A stretch of DNA of 64,000 nt, from NCBI RefSeq assembly GCF_001723355.1, contig NZ_LPWE01000010.1, forward strand, positions 62,001 through 126,000, given 5' to 3'. This DNA comes from Methyloceanibacter stevinii (GTDB lineage: Bacteria; Pseudomonadota; Alphaproteobacteria; Rhizobiales; Methyloligellaceae). A model generated the notes under the pieces. It saw only the letters and a program-made list of their open reading frames with translations, was not told the origin of the DNA and did no database searches. This document shows, in pieces, positions 37,222 to 47,922 of this stretch (positions are counted from its first letter, which is position 1; every line of letters begins with the position of its first letter). The position numbers and the translations under genes are program-made.

Positions 37222-38277
37222 ATGCGCGTGTTGCCTTTGACGTGCGTCATCATTTTTGCGGCGGTTACGGTTGGTGCAGCGTCAGCTGAAACCAAGACCG
37301 TGACCCTGTCAGCCGATCAGGTGCGCCGCCTCGACATCAAGGTCGAGTCCGTGCGGCCCGCCGAAGCTGAAACCTTGGCGACGCTTCCTGGAACCGTCGT
37401 TCCGCCCGTCAATTCGCGCATCGTCGCGACGGCGCCTTTCTCGGGAACCCTGACCCAGGTCCATGTGCTCCCCGGACAGCGCGTGAGCAAAGGAGAGGCG
37501 GTTGCCACCATCTCCAGCCGCGATCTCCTGGATGTCCAGAGCCAGTTGTCTCAGGCCGAGGCCGAGCTGCAGATGGCGGACGCGGTCGCGCGCCGCAAGC
37601 GGCTGCTCGTGGACAAGCGCTTCCAGAATCCTGTCGTGGCCGAAGAGGCCGAGGCGCAGGTCGCGAAGATCAAGGCGGTAATTGAGCAGTACCGGCGGAC
37701 CTTGTCCCTCAACGGGATCTCGTTGGGCGCGAACGGGTTGTATTCAATTCCCGCCGCCGCCGACGGCACGGTCGTCGAAGTCGACGCCATGCCCGGGGAA
37801 ATGATCGAGGCCATGGGTCCGGTCGTGACCATCGATACCAGCGACGAGCTGTGGGTCGAGGTCCAGGTCCCGGCGCGTCTTCTGCCCGTGATCGAGCCGG
37901 GCAGCGCCATTCAGATTGTCGGCGGTCCGAAAGGGCGCGTCGTGTCGATCGGCAAATCGCTCCAGGGCGTGACCCGATCCGCGATCCTTTATGCGGCGGT
38001 CCCCTCCAATAGCGGCCTCCTGGCAGGGCAGTTGGTGTCGGTCCTGCTTCAGAGGCCCTCGGTAGGCGGTGCTTTCTCGGTTCCGAGCAAAGCCGTGGCG
38101 CGCATCGACGGCCACAGCGCCGTGTTCGTCCGCAACGATGCCGGGTTCGCGATCGCGCCCGTGGAATTGCGCGGCAAGTCGACCGAGGCAGCGACCATCG
38201 TCGGAAACATCCCGTCGGATGCAATGGTTGCCGCGAGCGGCCTCCCCGAACTCGAGCAAATGCTGGCGGGAGAGTAG
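37222..38277 (+). CDS. RND efflux periplasmic adaptor (membrane fusion protein, CusB/CzcB-like)
   Basis: A 351-residue exported adaptor linking an RND pump to an outer-membrane channel. The signal peptide ends VGAASAE. A lipoyl half-motif (NSRIVATAPFSGTLTQVHVLPGQRVSKGE) and an alpha-hairpin (LDVQSQLSQAEAELQMADAVARRKRLL) follow. The second lipoyl half is SIPAAADGTVVEVDAMPGEM. A beta-barrel domain completes it. ATG at 37222 is chosen because the longer frame lacks homology. It starts 55 bases after the operator repeats and three bases before the permease gene. No TolC-like gene is nearby. Confidence 0.9.
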   Translation: MRVLPLTCVIIFAAVTVGAASAETKTVTLSADQVRRLDIKVESVRPAEAETLATLPGTVVPPVNSRIVATAPFSGTLTQVHVLPGQRVSKGEAVATISSRDLLDVQSQLSQAEAELQMADAVARRKRLLVDKRFQNPVVAEEAEAQVAKIKAVIEQYRRTLSLNGISLGANGLYSIPAAADGTVVEVDAMPGEMIEAMGPVVTIDTSDELWVEVQVPARLLPVIEPGSAIQIVGGPKGRVVSIGKSLQGVTRSAILYAAVPSNSGLLAGQLVSVLLQRPSVGGAFSVPSKAVARIDGHSAVFVRNDAGFAIAPVELRGKSTEAATIVGNIPSDAMVAASGLPELEQMLAGE

Positions 38278-38280
38278 GGG

Positions 38281-41200
38281 ATGCTGCGTCGTCTGATCGA
38301 ATTCTCGCTCACGCAGCGTGTCTTCATGCTGCTCGTTTACGCGCTGGTGGCGGCTGCCGGCGTCTACGCGTTCCGCACGATCCCCATTGACGCCTTTCCC
38401 GACATCTCGCCGGTCCAGGTGAAGATGATCCTGAAGGCGCCGGGAATGACCCCGGAAGAGGTCGAGACGCGCGTCAACACGCCGATCGAGATGGAGCTTC
38501 TCGGTATTCCGGGACAGACCATCCTGCGATCGTCCGCAAAATACGGCGTCGCCGACATCACGCTCGACTTCGAGGAAGGCACCGATCTCTATTGGGCACG
38601 GCAGCAGGTTGCCGAACGTCTCGCCAGCGTTCGCGGCGATCTTCCCGGCAGCGTGACCGGGGGGCTCGCGCCGATCTCCACGCCGCTGTCGGACGTGTTC
38701 ATGTTCACGATCGAAGGCGGCGACCTCTCGCTCGAGGATCGGCGCAGCCTCCTGGACTGGACCATCCGTCCGGCTCTTCGGACCATTCCGGGTGTGGCGG
38801 ACGTGAATGCGCTTGGCGGCATGGTGCGGACCTTCGAGGTCGCGCCGAACGGCGCCGCGCTGGCCGATGCCGGTCTCGGCGTTTCCGATTTGGCCTCTGC
38901 CATCGAGGCCAGCAACCGCAATGACGGCGCAGGAAGGCTCACCGAAGGCGAGAAGGCGCTCGTGGTGCGCTCGGAAGGGGCGATCACAACCCCTAAGGAT
39001 CTCGAGCAGATCGTGCTCAAGATGGACGGCGAGCGTGTCCTTCGGCTCGGCGATGTGGCCACGGTCGGGATCGGCAATCTCACCCGTTACGGCGCTGTTA
39101 CCGAGAACGGGAACGACGAAGCGGTGCAAGGGCTCGTGCTGTCCCTGCGGGGCGCCGATGCCAGCGCCATTGTCCAAGCTGTTCGCGAGCGTCTCGACGA
39201 GCTGAAGCCGAGCTTCCCGCCGGGCGTCACCATCGACGTGTTCTACGATCGCTCCGATTTGATCTCGAACGCCGTCGGTACGGTGACCAAGGCGCTGCTC
39301 GAGGCGACGGTCCTGGTTGTCATCCTCCTGGTGGCGTTTCTCGGAAACCTGCGTGCGGCCTTCGTGGTGGCGCTGACGCTCCCGTTCGCAGCGCTCCTGA
39401 CCTTCGTCATGATGCGGCTATTCGGGATGACCGCCAATCTCATGAGCCTCGGCGGGCTCGCCATCGCTATCGGTCTGATTGTCGATGCCGCCGTCGTCGT
39501 CGTCGAAAACACGGTCGAGCGTCTTCAGCACGCCAAGCCTGATTCCAAGATTCCCAAACTCAACGAGGTCTATAGAGCCGCCAGCGAAGTGGCCACGCCG
39601 GTGACGGCTGGCATCATCATCATCTGCCTGGTGTTCCTGCCACTGCTGTCGCTGTCCGGCTTGGAAGGCAAATTGTTCGGCCCCGTGGCGCTGACGATGA
39701 TCATGGCCCTGAGTGGCTCGCTCGTTTTGTCGCTGACGCTCATTCCCGTCCTGGCGTCGTTCGTCCTCAAGTCCGGTGCACACGCCGAGCCGTGGCTGGT
39801 GCGCATGATGACGCGCGGCTATCGCGCGCTCCTCAAGGCGTGTCTGCGCTTTCCGTTGCCCGTGTACCTGCTGGCGGCCGCCGGACTTGTCGCCCTCGTC
39901 GTCGCCTACGGCGCGATCGGCAAGACCTTCATGCCGACGATGGACGAGGGGAACGTGATCATGCAGATCACGAAACATCCCTCGATTAACTTGCAGGCCA
40001 GCATCGACGGCGACCTGCTGATCCAGCGCGCACTCAAGGAAAAGGTGCCTGAGGTCGAGCACATTGTCGCGCGCGTCGGCTCCGACGAACTCGGTCTCGA
40101 CCCGATGGGTCTGAACGAGACGGATATGTTCCTCGTTCTGAAGCCGAAGGACGAGTGGCGCGTGCCGGACAAGCAGTGGCTCATCGAGCAATTGCGCACG
40201 GCCATGGCCGATCTTCCCGGCTATGAGTTTGCCTTCACGCAGCCGATCGAGATGCGCACCGCCGAGATGCTGACCGGATCGCGAGGCGATCTGGCCGTCA
40301 AGATCTTCGGCCCCGATCTCCAGGTGCTGTCCGACATCTCCGCGAAGATTCAATCGACACTGCGAAACGTGCCGGGCGCCGCGGAGGTATCGACGGTCGC
40401 CAATGACAGCGTCGACTACATGCAGATCGATGTCGACCGCCTGTCGGCGGGCCGCACCGGCCTGTCTGTCACGCGGCTACAGGACGAGCTGCGGTCGGTG
40501 ATCGAGGGGGCACCGGTCGGCCTCGTCGCGGAACCAGGACGGCGAACGAACATCGTCATTCGCGGCAGCGAGGTCGTCCGCGAGGATCCCGACGTGTTCG
40601 CCATGACGCAGTTTGCCGCTGGCGATGGAGGCCTCGTACGCGTGGGCGACGTGGCCAAGCTCGAGCGCGTCGCCGGGCCGATCAAGATCAGCCGGGAGAA
40701 TGCATCGCGGTTCGCCGTGGTGCAGGCCTATGTGACCGGTCGCGATCTCGTTGGATTTGTCGAGGAAGCGCAGCAGGCGGTCGCCGAGAAGGTTCAGCTG
40801 CCCCAAGGCTACCGTCTGGTCTGGGGCGGCCAGTTCGAGAACCAGCGCCGTGCGGCGACGCGTCTGTCCATCGTCATTCCGATCGCGCTTGTCCTGATCT
40901 TTGGCGTCCTGTTCGCGACGCTGCGGTCCATGCGGCAGTCGCTGCTGATCCTCGCCAACGTGCCGTTCGCACTTGTCGGCGGACTGCTCGCCCTGTGGCT
41001 ATCCGGCGAATACCTATCGGTTCCGGCGTCCGTCGGTTTCATCGCGCTGCTCGGGATCGCCGTGCTCAACGGCCTGGTCCTGGTCAGTCACTTCAACGAA
41101 CTGCTCGCAAACGGGATGGCGGTTCGCGAGGTCGTCTTCGAAGGCGCCGTACGCCGGCTGCGGCCGGTCATGATGACCGCCAGCATCGCCGCGTTCGGGC

Positions 41201-41445
41201 TTGTACCGCTTCTGTTCGCCACGGGTCCTGGTTCGGAAATCCAGAAGCCTCTGGCGATCGTCGTGATCGGCGGCCTCGTCAGCTCGACGGCGCTCACACT
41301 CATCCTGCTTCCGATCCTGTTCCGGCGCTTTGGCGTCGCGGCCCTTTCATCCCGCACATCCGATGGAATGCTCTCATGGACCAATCCCTTTGCAAACTCA
41401 CGCTCGTCTGCCCCCCGGACAGCGCCGACCACATCGCCGAGCTGA
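38281..41445 (+). CDS. RND efflux permease, heavy-metal (CusA/CzcA-like) type
   Basis: A 1054-residue inner-membrane proton-driven pump with the 12-helix RND fold and duplicated periplasmic loops. Helix 4 reads GLAIAIGLIVDAAVVVVEN, carrying the proton-relay Asp and Glu typical of the heavy-metal efflux branch. IPIDAFPDISPVQV near the N-terminus is also characteristic of CzcA/CusA. The last 25 residues overlap the DUF3240 gene by 70 bases and look non-homologous, so a base may be missing near 41360. The DUF3240 partner supports a metal role. The metal cannot be told from sequence. Confidence 0.92.
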   Translation: MLRRLIEFSLTQRVFMLLVYALVAAAGVYAFRTIPIDAFPDISPVQVKMILKAPGMTPEEVETRVNTPIEMELLGIPGQTILRSSAKYGVADITLDFEEGTDLYWARQQVAERLASVRGDLPGSVTGGLAPISTPLSDVFMFTIEGGDLSLEDRRSLLDWTIRPALRTIPGVADVNALGGMVRTFEVAPNGAALADAGLGVSDLASAIEASNRNDGAGRLTEGEKALVVRSEGAITTPKDLEQIVLKMDGERVLRLGDVATVGIGNLTRYGAVTENGNDEAVQGLVLSLRGADASAIVQAVRERLDELKPSFPPGVTIDVFYDRSDLISNAVGTVTKALLEATVLVVILLVAFLGNLRAAFVVALTLPFAALLTFVMMRLFGMTANLMSLGGLAIAIGLIVDAAVVVVENTVERLQHAKPDSKIPKLNEVYRAASEVATPVTAGIIIICLVFLPLLSLSGLEGKLFGPVALTMIMALSGSLVLSLTLIPVLASFVLKSGAHAEPWLVRMMTRGYRALLKACLRFPLPVYLLAAAGLVALVVAYGAIGKTFMPTMDEGNVIMQITKHPSINLQASIDGDLLIQRALKEKVPEVEHIVARVGSDELGLDPMGLNETDMFLVLKPKDEWRVPDKQWLIEQLRTAMADLPGYEFAFTQPIEMRTAEMLTGSRGDLAVKIFGPDLQVLSDISAKIQSTLRNVPGAAEVSTVANDSVDYMQIDVDRLSAGRTGLSVTRLQDELRSVIEGAPVGLVAEPGRRTNIVIRGSEVVREDPDVFAMTQFAAGDGGLVRVGDVAKLERVAGPIKISRENASRFAVVQAYVTGRDLVGFVEEAQQAVAEKVQLPQGYRLVWGGQFENQRRAATRLSIVIPIALVLIFGVLFATLRSMRQSLLILANVPFALVGGLLALWLSGEYLSVPASVGFIALLGIAVLNGLVLVSHFNELLANGMAVREVVFEGAVRRLRPVMMTASIAAFGLVPLLFATGPGSEIQKPLAIVVIGGLVSSTALTLILLPILFRRFGVAALSSRTSDGMLSWTNPFANSRSSAPRTAPTTSPS

Positions 41446-41755
41446 TGCTGACTCTCGAGCCACCGCTGCCGGGATTCACGACATGGGCTGCCGAAGGCCA
41501 CGGTTTCGGCTTCGGCGACGCGACCGTCAGCGAGCGCGTGCGCGGGCGCGTGAAACGCAACGTGATCGTGGCCGTGCTCGGCCGCAGGGTCGCAGCGACG
41601 TTCTCGACCTGATCGAGCAAAAGGGCGCCGTCGCCCACCTCACGTACTGGACCGAACCTGTCGACGGCTTTGGGCAGATGCAGCGGACTGACCCGGCGCC
41701 AGAGCAACGTGACGAGAAACCCGAAACCCAACCAAACCAGGAGGCCAAACAATGA
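41376..41755 (+). CDS. DUF3240 small cytoplasmic protein of metal RND operons, frameshifted
   Basis: About 126 residues after joining two frames. The start CKLTLVCPPDSADHIAELML and the central FTTWAAEGHGFGFG match the DUF3240 family, a PII-like small protein found next to czcA-type genes. Near 41590 one base is missing in GCCGCAGGGTCGC. After it the protein reads SDVLDLIEQKGAVAHLTYWT and ends with a Gln/Pro/Glu-rich tail. Its stop overlaps the next ATG (ATGA). A regulatory role in metal efflux is inferred from context. Confidence 0.8.
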
Positions 41756-42063
41756 CCACCAACCGTCCCACCACACCCGTCAGCCCACGCCGCTTTCAGC
41801 CGCTCAGAAGAGCGATTCTCGTAGCGATGACGGCCGCTTTGCTGGGAGCACCCGCGCTCGTCTCAGAGGCGCGCGCGGCATCGTCGCAAACAGCCGCCGC
41901 TCAGCTTGAGCCCGCAAACTGGTTCGGCGCGAATCGAAAAGCCAAGAAGTCCAGTAACGTCAGAAGCAGCGATGCGAATGCCGGCCGGCGCAGCTGCTGG
42001 GAATACCGGCGCCATGGAGGACGGTGGAAGCGGGTCAATGTCTGCTTCCTCGAAGGCAAGTAG
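41752..42063 (+). CDS. Small exported hypothetical protein in the RND operon
   Basis: A 103-residue protein with a signal peptide (ILVAMTAALLGAPALVSEARA). The mature part is short and basic with two cysteines (RRSCWEYRRHGGRWKRVNVCF) and is likely periplasmic, possibly disulfide-bonded. Its ATG overlaps the DUF3240 stop, so it belongs to the pump operon. I recognise no family. Confidence 0.6.
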   Translation: MTTNRPTTPVSPRRFQPLRRAILVAMTAALLGAPALVSEARAASSQTAAAQLEPANWFGANRKAKKSSNVRSSDANAGRRSCWEYRRHGGRWKRVNVCFLEGK

Positions 42064-42547
42064 GTGCGTCGCGTTCCGAAAGCGGCCAGGGCCGTATTGC
42101 TGCTCCTGCTGCTGTCTACGATCCCGTTTTCTGCACGCGCCCCAATGCCAGAATAGTTCGGGCGATACAGGACGGCGGACGCCCCGGAACTCTTGGGCAA
42201 TCTCCGTGATACGCCATTGGCGGCGGTCGCGTCCGCGAAGATCTCACTCGTGCGGCGCGGGTTGCGCCGGGCTTGCGAGACCTGCCGGGCATGCGTGTGA
42301 AGCGCTGCCACAAACCCCACCCCGAGAGCCACGAGCACGATGGCGAACGGCAGGGGGCGGTCACGGCGATGGCCTGAAGAGCGCCAAGGCCGCCTGCTAT
42401 CAGCTGGGCCGCTGCGACCGCTCCCATGCCTACGCCCCATTGAAGACGCTCAAGGACGAGCGGTTCGGTATGTCCGCTCTTCTCCCCGAAATGGACCTGC
42501 CGTGCGGCCTGAGGGATCTCGGAGCGATGCAGGCTTTAAGGTGTTGA
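42064..42547 (+). CDS. Uncertain disrupted reading frame, possibly an exported metal-binding-type protein
   Basis: A GTG directly after the preceding stop, behind GAAGG, opens a frame encoding a clear signal-like segment (ARAVLLLLLLSTIPFSARA) that meets a TAG at 42154. Beyond it, stretches with strongly coding-like third positions appear in successive frames: ADAPELLGNLRDTPLAAV, then MRVKRCHKPHPESHEHDGE, then AACYQLGRCDRSHAYAPLK ending at 42547. The frame order matches the one-base losses seen elsewhere, but the in-frame TAG needs an extra error. The His/Cys content would suit a periplasmic metal protein. Neither the product nor its integrity is established. Bases 42548-42710 hold nothing I can support. 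Confidence 0.35.
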
Positions 42548-42710
42548 AAACTATACCGTTTTTTGACTGTTTTCGTTTCGCTGTGCGCAATGAAGCCTTG
42601 TTCGGTATCGGTGGTTTCGAGCCCAAGCTCATTTGTTTCCGTCATGATGCTCCGCTACCATGGACTCCTCGCCCGCTCGCCGCCGAGGGCCGGGCGCCTG
42701 GAGGACACCC

Positions 42711-45700
42711 ATGGTTGTGTGGTTTCGCACCGGCTTCGCCGCTGTGCTTTTCGCCTGCGTCTCCCTATCCGCTCTCGCCGCCGACAAGACCTATCAAGAC
42801 GACGCGCTGGACGAAGCGGCCATCACGCTCAAAGCCGACCTAAAGAACGAGTCCGGCACTATCGAGCGGCCCGTGCCGATGCTGAAGGAGCAGGCCGCCG
42901 TGCAGCTGCGGAAGCAGTATCTCGGGAACGCCGCCTTTATCTATGGCCAGATCGTCACCGCCGCGCCGAACGACTCCGAGGCTTGGCGGCGCTCGCCGAT
43001 ATCTGGCTGGCCATCCCGCCGGACGAGGACGACGATGGTAGCGAGCGCTACCGCGAGGCCAGAACCGCCGCCTATGTCGCCTACACCCAAGCGAAGACGC
43101 CCGAGGGCGAAGCCGCGGCACTCGGCTCTCTCGCAAACGCATTCGCCAAGGGCAGCGAGTGGCGTCCGGCGCTGAACGCGCTGCGGCTTGCGACCACGCT
43201 CGACGACGATCCGGGCCTGGCGGCCACCTACGCTCAGCTTCGCGAGAAATACGGATTCCGGGTCGCCGATTTCAGCGTGGATTCCGACGCGACCTCACCC
43301 CGGGCATGTTTCCAGTTCACCGAGCCTCTGCTTGCGCGCGCGGATTACGCCCCGTTCGTCGCCGTCGCCGGCGAGGACAAGCCGGCCCTGTCGCTCGACG
43401 ACAAGCAGCTCTGCGTCGAGGGCCTGAAACACGGCGAGTCTTATAGTGTGACCCTGCGTGCGGGCCTGCCCTCGTCCGTCCACGAGGACCTCGTCAAGAA
43501 CGCCCCGTTCACGATCTACGTGCGCGATCGCACACCGTCAGTGCGGCCCGTGGGCAAGGCGTATGTGCTGCCCAGCACCGGCCAGCAGGGCATTCCGCTG
43601 CAGTCGGTCAATACCGGCGCGCTCGATGTCACGCTGTATCGCATCGGCGATCGCAATCTGCTGGGGACCGTGCTCGGCTACGACTTCCAGCGCAATCTCT
43701 ACGGCTACAGCCTCGAAAACATCGCCGACGAAAGCGGCGAGGAAGTTTGGAGCGGCTCGCTCAAGGTCAAGAAGGACCTGAATAAGGACGTCACGACGGC
43801 CTTCCCGATCAGCGAGGCCGTGCCACACCTGGCGCCCGGTATCTACATCCTCGCCGCGCGGCCCTCGGACGTCCCGGCGACGACTACGGCGAACGCGCGA
43901 CCCAATGGTTCGTCGTGTCCGACTATGGGCTGACGGCCTATTCCGGCTCGGACGGCATTCATGCCTTCGTCAACTCGCTGGCCACGACGGAGCCGATCTC
44001 CGGCGTCGAATTGCGGCTGATCGCCCGCAACAACGAAGTTCTCGGCACGGCAACGACCGATGCGAACGGTGCTGTGACGTTTGCGCCGGGCCTCGCGCGC
44101 GGCAAGGGCGGTCTTGCGCCCGCGCTGCTGGTCACGGGCGCCACGAAGGGCGACTATGCCTTCCTCAATCTGAAGACACCGGGTTTCGATCTGACCGACC
44201 GGGGCGTGGCCGGCCGGGACGCGCCGAAGGGGCTCGACTCCTTCGTCTTCACTGAGCGTGGCGTCTACCGCACCGGCGAGACCGTGCACATCACTGCGCT
44301 GCTCCGGAACGCAGCCGGCATCGCCGTGCCGAACCTCAACGCGACACTCGTTGTCGACCGGCCGGACGGCATCGAGTATCGCCGCATTGTCGCGCGGGAC
44401 TCAGGTGTCGGCGGCCTATCCGCCGATCTGCCGCTCATCGCCGCGGCCCAGACCGGCACGTATCGGGTCAAAGTCTATTCGGATCCGAAGGCGGCGCGAT
44501 CGGCGAGACGAGCTTCCTCGTCGAAGACTATGTGCCTGAGCGTCTCGAGTTCGACATCTCCACTGATGCGAAAAGCCTGTCGCAAGGCTCCCCCGCCAAG
44601 ATCGCTCTCGACGGCCGCTTCCTATACGGGGCGCCGGCGTCGGGGCTTCCAGTCGACGGCGAACTGAAGGTCACGGCAACCAGCGCCCGGCCCGGTTACG
44701 ACGGCTATGTGTTCGGTACGAAAGACGCCGACAGCGGCGAGAGTTTCACTGTCGAGACGCTGCCGCTCGCGGATCTCCCTGAGACCGATCCCAAGGGCCA
44801 AGCCACGTTCGACGTGGCGCTCGGCGCGTTGCCGCCCTCGTCGCGCCCGCTTCAAGCCAAAGTCGTGGTGCGCCTGGCCGAACCCGGCGGCCGCGCGGTC
44901 GAACAGGACCTGACGCTGCCGATCAAGCCGAAGGCGGACATGATCGGGGTGAAGCCGTTGTTCAAGAGCACATCTCTCAGCGACAACGACACCGCCAAGT
45001 TCGACGTGGTGATGGTCGCGCCCGACGGCACGCAACTGGCCAGCAAAGGCCTGAAATGGCAGCTGCTGCGCATCGAGCGGAAGTACCAATGGTACCGCCA
45101 ATACGGCAGTTGGAACTACGAGCCCATCAAGGTCACGCGCCGCGTCGCGAATGGTGTGATCGACGCAAGCGCCGGTGCGCCTGCTTCGATCGAGATACCC
45201 GTTTCCTGGGGCCGCTACCGGCTCGAGGTCGAAAGCCCCGACCCGCTCGGGCCCGTCACGACCTACGGCTTCGACTCCGGCTGGTACGCCGAGGCCAGCG
45301 CCGATACGCCCGACCGCCTCGAGATCGCGCTGGACAAATCGGGCTATGCGGAAGGCGACACGATGAACGTGGCCGTGACCGCGCGCAGCGCCGGCACCGT
45401 CACGCTTTCGGTGATCGGCGACAGGCTGCTCACCCAGAGCACGACCGACGTCGAGCCGGGTCTCACGACGATCCCCCTCACGGTGGGTTCGGACTGGGGC
45501 ACCGGCGCCTATGTGCTGGCGACGCTCCGCCGTCCGCTCGATGCGGAGGCCAAACGCATGCCGGGCCGGGCCATCGGCACTCAATGGTTCAGCATCGACA
45601 AGGCGCAGAACACGATCGGCGTCGCGATGGACCTGCCCGAACTCATCCGGCCCAACTCGAAGCTGCTTGTGCCGGTTAAGCTCACCAACCTCGCCCCGGG

Positions 45701-47922
45701 CGAGCAGGCGCACATCGTCGTCTCGGCGGTCGACGTGGGCATTCTCAATCTCACCGGCTACGAGCCGCCGAACCCGGACGAATACTATCTCGGCCAACGC
45801 AAGCTTTCTTCCGAGGTCCGCGACCTGTACGGGCAGTTGATCGACGGCATGCAAGGAACGCGCGGCCAGATCAGGACCGGCGGCGATGGCGGCGCCGGAA
45901 CGCTGCAGGGCAGCCCCCCGTCCGGGCCGCCGCTCGCCCTCTATTCCGGCATCGTCACCGTGGGCGACGACGGCACCGCCGAGATCGAATTCGACATTCC
46001 CGCCTTCACGGGAACGGCGCGGGTCATGGCCGTGGCCTGGAACAAGACCCAAGTCGGACACGGCTCGGGCGACGTGATAGTGCGCGACCCCGTGGTGGTG
46101 ACGACCACGCTTCCGCGCTTCCTGCTCATGGGCGATCACTCGACGCTGCGCCTCGACCTCGACAATGTCGAAGGCGCGAGCGGTGACTACACAATCGCGC
46201 TAGCGACGACAGGTCCCATCGCGCTGCCCAAGACAGAGGGAGTCCTCGACATCGACGCCAAGACGCGCAAGGCCGCGTCCTTCGAGATTGCGGCTCTGGG
46301 CGTCGGCGAAGGCAGCGTCGACGTCACCGTGCGCGGCCCCGAGAGCTTCGAGGTCGCGCGGCGTACACGATCGAGGTGCAACCGGCCACGCAGATCTTTG
46401 CGCGCCGTACGGTGACACCGCTTGCACCCGGCAAGAGCATCACGCTCTCCAATGACGTGTTCGCCAATCTCGTACCGGGGACTGGCAGCCTCGCGCTCTC
46501 CGTCACGCCAACCGCGGCGCTCGACGTCACCGGCCGGCTGGCGGCGCTCGACCGCTACCCGCTCGGATGCACCGAACAGATCGTCAGCCGCGCGCTCCCG
46601 CTCCTTTACTTGAGCGAACTGGAGACGGAGCAAACGCCAGACCCGGATACGGCCAAGCGCATCGATACCGCCATTGAGACCGTGCTGGCCCGTCAGGGCT
46701 ACGAAGGCGGGTTCGGCCTTTGGTCGCCCGGCGGCGGCGATGCTTGGCTCGATGCCTATGTCGCCGACTTCCTGACGCGCGCACGGGCGCAAGGCCACGC
46801 CATTCCCGACGAGCGCTTCAAGCTCGCGATCAACCGCTTGCGCAATTATGTGAGCACCGCGCCGGACGTCTCCAACGACGGCGGTCTCGCCCTGTCCTAC
46901 GCGCTCTATGTGCTGGCGCGAAACGGGGCGGCGCCGGTGGGCGATCTGCGCTACGTGGCCGACGTCAAGATGGGCCAACTCGGTTCTCCCGCGGCGCAGG
47001 CCGAGATCGGCGCGGCGCTCGCCATGCTCGGCGACCGGGTGCGCGCCGAAAAGGCCTTCCGTGTCGCCGCCAGCGCGCTTCCTGATGAGATCGTGACAAC
47101 GAACGGCCGTGTCGACTTCGGATCCCGCCTGCGGGATGCCGCCACGGTGGTGACACTCGCTGCCGAAGGCAAAGCGGCGGAGCCGATCCTCGTCAGCGCG
47201 ACCAAGGAGATCGGCGTCGCACGCAAGGCCGTGACCCGCACGTCCACGCAAGAGGATGCCTGGCTCATTCTGGCCGCGCGCGCGCTTGGGAACCAGGGCG
47301 TCGAGCTCGATGTCGCGGCGGGTGCGGCAGAGCCGGTGCCGCAGAGCGGCCCGCTCTATCGGGACTACAGCGAAGAGGACCTCGGCATCAGCCCGGTCGC
47401 GGTAACCAATCGCGGCAGCGCGCCTGTCGACGTGGTGTTCTCCGTGTCCGGCGCACCGACATCGCCCGAGCCCGCAACCGACAGCGGCTTTGCGCTCGAG
47501 CGCACCTTCCACACGCTGGACGGCCAGGAGGTCGACATCGCAGAGGCCAAGCAGAACGAACGCTATGTGGTTCTGCTCTCCGTGACGGAGGCCAAGCCGC
47601 AATTCGCGCGCGTTGCTCTGACCGACCACGTGCCCGCGGGCTTCGAGATCGACAATCCGAAGCTGGTCTCGTCGGCCGACACGGGCGGACTGCCCTGGAT
47701 CACTCATGCGCGCGTCCGGTGCATACGGCGTTCCGTGACGACCGTTTCGTGGCGGCGTTCGACCGCACCGCGAAGAGCCCGGTCGTCTACCGCGTCGCCT
47801 ATATCGTGCGCGCCGTCTCGCCGGGCACTTATGTGCTGCCGCAGGCAAGCGTCGAAGATATGTATCAGCCCGACCGCTTCGGCCGGACGGCGACGGGCAC
47901 GGTGAAGGTGACGGCGCGCTGA
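42711..47922 (+). CDS. Bacterial alpha-2-macroglobulin, frameshifted about five times
   Basis: A periplasmic protease-trapping protein of about 1737 residues, homologous to E. coli YfhM. A signal peptide (FAAVLFACVSLSALAADK) is followed by a TPR-like/MG N-terminal part, macroglobulin domains (MG2 at VFTERGVYRTGETVHI, bait-region side around DGMQGTRGQIRTGG), and the thioester domain with GCTEQ near 46567. Breaks near 42990, 43878, 44493, 46358 and 47715 each fit one missing G or C. The homologous protein continues in the next frame every time, to TGTVKVTAR at the end. The stop overlaps the pbpC start. The pair is thought to defend and repair the envelope under protease attack. Confidence 0.88.

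Noticed and set aside
42157-42300. A + strand stretch (NLRDTPLAAV ... CETCRAC) that looks like the end of a radical-SAM SPASM domain.
   Set aside because: No radical-SAM core or other SPASM cysteines lie upstream in any frame, and an in-frame TAG precedes it; it is more simply part of the disrupted frame at 42064-42547.
42290-42460. A - strand stretch (GAVAAAQLIAGGLGALQA, then LPFAIVLVALGVGFVAAL) resembling the last helices of a BCCT betaine transporter.
   Set aside because: No other part of such a transporter is present, and the + strand frame over the same bases has much stronger GC bias at third positions; antisense of Ala/Leu-rich coding DNA often looks membrane-like.
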